Position numbers and translations under genes: made by a program. A stretch of DNA of 39,491 nucleotides from a virus. Location: positions 1 through 39,491 of the IMG/VR virus record IMGVR_UViG_3300035698_006555. One strand, 5' to 3'. The notes beneath the pieces are model-generated. The model was not told the DNA's origin, did no database searches, and worked only from the letters and a program-made list of their open reading frames with translations. Below are positions 38,078 through 39,491 of the stretch, in pieces. The stretch's first letter is position 1. The number at the start of each line of letters is the position of its first letter.

Positions 38078-38427
38078 TCTGGCAACTGGGGGAATGGTCC
38101 GACAATCTGGACACGACGGAAATTGACAACGAAGTCCAGATCCGGCATCACAATGTCTTTTCCCGATATGCGATGGTCTTGGCGTCGGCGGCGATTACGA
38201 CGTCCGACGTCGGGAAGACTTTGTCGTCGGTGTCTTATTATGTCGGCGGGAAGTCGTATTCGAAGACGATCGTCGGCGCCGCTTCAGCGGGGAAATATAT
38301 TTGCGTCAAAGACGGGACGGCGCCGCAGCAACCGGGGACGCCTGGGGATTATGTCCTTCGAGAACAGGTCTACGAATATTATGGGGAATGGGAAGACGCC
38401 CCCGCCGGATGGGGAGAAAATGTCTAA
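38074..38427 (+). CDS. Tail-region protein, 117 residues, unknown function
   Basis: It overlaps the tape measure by ATGA. Beta-rich, with TSDVGKTLSSVSYYVGGKSY and a Pro/Gly loop (QQPGTPGDY). At this position many siphophages have a distal tail (Dit) protein of about twice this size; no such pattern is visible. It may be a reduced tip component. Confidence 0.6.
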   Translation: MIWQLGEWSDNLDTTEIDNEVQIRHHNVFSRYAMVLASAAITTSDVGKTLSSVSYYVGGKSYSKTIVGAASAGKYICVKDGTAPQQPGTPGDYVLREQVYEYYGEWEDAPAGWGENV

Positions 38428-38933
38428 TGGCAAGGGCTGATTCAGGACTGGGGCGCGGGCTATTCGCCCAGAACCGACGGAACGGATCGGTATCCGCCCG
38501 CGATCTGAATCAGATCATCCGGGCCTTGACGATGGCCCACGGCGTCGGGAATACTACGGTCCGATGGACAGGGACAGGTCTTGAGGTCAACGCCGGGGAT
38601 AGCTTCCCCTGGACGCGGGTCGCCCTGGGATACAAGCTGACGTCCGCTACGAAATGTAAAATCTATGCCGGATCCCTACGGATCCACGGGGTCGGAACGT
38701 ATCCGATCGTGGAAACCGAACATACTCTGGACGGGGCCGTCGCCTGGGTCTTCGTCAAACATGCCAGGGACCATTCGTCGACGATCCTGGATTCGACCAC
38801 GACCGAACCGGAAACGACGTCGACCGAATTACAGATCCCGCTATATCGTTTTGTCAGATCATCAAAGGGGAAATATGCAATATCGCGGGTTTGCAATGTG
38901 GGCGACATTAACCTGGACACTCCTGTCCGGTAA
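38427..38933 (+). CDS. Tail tip/fibre-base protein candidate, 168 residues
   Basis: Starts in a TAATG overlap. The N-terminus NGSVSARDLNQIIRALTMAH is helical, then repeated strands: LEVNAGDSFPWTRVALGYK, YPIVETEHTLDGAVAWVFV and LQIPLYRFVRSSKGKYAISR. This resembles small beta-sandwich proteins at the base of fibres. The next gene starts inside its last 59 bases. Confidence 0.58.
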   Translation: MARADSGLGRGLFAQNRRNGSVSARDLNQIIRALTMAHGVGNTTVRWTGTGLEVNAGDSFPWTRVALGYKLTSATKCKIYAGSLRIHGVGTYPIVETEHTLDGAVAWVFVKHARDHSSTILDSTTTEPETTSTELQIPLYRFVRSSKGKYAISRVCNVGDINLDTPVR

Positions 38934-39491
38934 CGCCCAGGCGGGCTTCGTCGGATACCCCTTCGAAGCGAACGACGCTTCAGCTTATGTCCTTCAGGAA
39001 GATCTGGACATGGTCTTCCAAGTATGGACCGCCGTCGTCGAACGATGCGAAGCGTTCGGCGTAGCGACGCCCGAAATCATCGAAACCTGGACCTGTTCAA
39101 CGGGTACGGAAAAAGTCGACCAGACTGGCCTTGTCTTGTATGGCTACGGGTCGTCCATGGCGGAAGGGTTTTACACTAACGGGCCGTACGACGGCCAATG
39201 GTTATCGGAGAACGGGGGCGAGATCTGGCTTAGGGATGACGAAGGCGTCCCGTCGTATTATGTCTACGGATACGTTGACGGATGGCGATACTATTACATT
39301 ATTCCCACGAATGGACCTTTCGGCGCCGGACGGCTTATTGACGGGACGCCCCCCCTGGGGGGGACCTACTGGACGACGATCGAAAACACGATCGCACTGA
39401 CGACCGAAGTCACCCTGACGAACGCATTCGGCCCTTTCGACTACGACATGGCCGACGGATCCACGGGGAAGGGTTATCCGTATGTCACCCA
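38875..39491 (+). CDS. Large secreted fibre/adhesion protein, N-terminal part (continues at 3)
   Basis: The gene starts at 38875 behind AAAGGGGAAAT and reads in frame past the window end into position 3. The N-terminus MQYRGFAMWATLTWTLLSGN followed by AQA at 21-23 is a signal peptide. The segment after it is aromatic and Gly-rich (LYGYGSSMAEGFYTNGPYDG, YYVYGYVDGWRYYYIIPTNG). The complete product is 812 residues. A start inside the previous gene is unusual but the ribosome site is strong. It is the first of four consecutive signal-peptide genes. Confidence 0.85.
   Translation, partial: MQYRGFAMWATLTWTLLSGNAQAGFVGYPFEANDASAYVLQEDLDMVFQVWTAVVERCEAFGVATPEIIETWTCSTGTEKVDQTGLVLYGYGSSMAEGFYTNGPYDGQWLSENGGEIWLRDDEGVPSYYVYGYVDGWRYYYIIPTNGPFGAGRLIDGTPPLGGTYWTTIENTIALTTEVTLTNAFGPFDYDMADGSTGKGYPYVT
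39365..39491. repeat. Terminal direct repeat, right copy
   Basis: Identical to positions 1-127. It marks the overlap at which the circular genome was opened; the unique length is 39,364 bases. Confidence 0.95.

Noticed and set aside
1-39491. tRNA genes, CRISPR arrays and insertion sequences
   Set aside because: Reading both strands I saw no cloverleaf with a T-loop GTTCRANNC pattern, no regularly spaced direct repeats and no transposase. A tRNAscan-SE run would settle the tRNA question.

Overview
This window is the complete genome of a tailed double-stranded DNA phage (Caudoviricetes, siphovirus-like gene set), or a prophage excised in an assembly. The first 127 bases return exactly as the last 127, and a large fibre gene reads in frame across that join, so the molecule closes into a circle of 39,364 bp. 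All credible genes lie on the + strand, packed head to tail with many ATGA/TAATG overlaps. I see no integrase, repressor, tRNA or CRISPR array. The host is uncertain. Shine-Dalgarno sites and Sec-type signal peptides indicate a bacterium, and the fibre motif DGGSLTNL recalls large surface proteins of the Verrucomicrobia/Kiritimatiellota/Lentisphaerota group; this is a weak inference.

Layout from the left: 1-5842 holds four secreted-looking fibre/adhesion proteins, the first continuing from the right end. 5874-7572 is a probable lysis or wall-remodelling cassette: a small membrane protein, a transglutaminase-like cysteine hydrolase and a permuted NlpC/P60-like hydrolase. A boundary at 7573-7786 opens the early/replication region, 7787-19974: small proteins, a C5 cytosine methyltransferase, a ribbon-helix-helix-like protein, a RecF/SMC-like ATPase, a probable single-strand annealing protein, a protein ending in an FtsK-gamma winged helix, a Cas4-like PD-(D/E)XK nuclease, a replication-organiser-like protein carrying an HNH domain, two ASCH proteins, zinc-ribbon proteins and a RusA resolvase. 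20021-21132 encodes a zinc-cluster/helix-turn-helix regulator and an HExxH protein. 21277-38933 is the packaging, head and tail module: terminase small and large subunits, portal, scaffold, major capsid protein, head accessories, adaptor, MuF-like head protein, neck, tail tube candidate, chaperone-like protein and tape measure.

The strongest unusual signal is that at least eight proteins of the head and adhesion modules start with what look like cleavable Sec signal peptides ending in small-x-Ala. They include the major capsid protein, where the extension ends just before the residues at which capsid proteins of this family normally begin. Portal, scaffold, terminase and tape measure have none. 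Either virion proteins are delivered to a membrane or periplasm, or this lineage uses signal-like N-termini in assembly.

Other notable points: two families of repeated leader sequence (CACACGAAAGGGG before early genes, TCGGAAATCCTGGCC before structural genes), a MuF head protein with a C-terminal HExxH domain of different codon use, a codon-divergent block inside a fibre, and an FtsK-gamma domain without an FtsK motor. No polymerase, primase or helicase is recognisable, so replication probably relies on host enzymes recruited by the early proteins.
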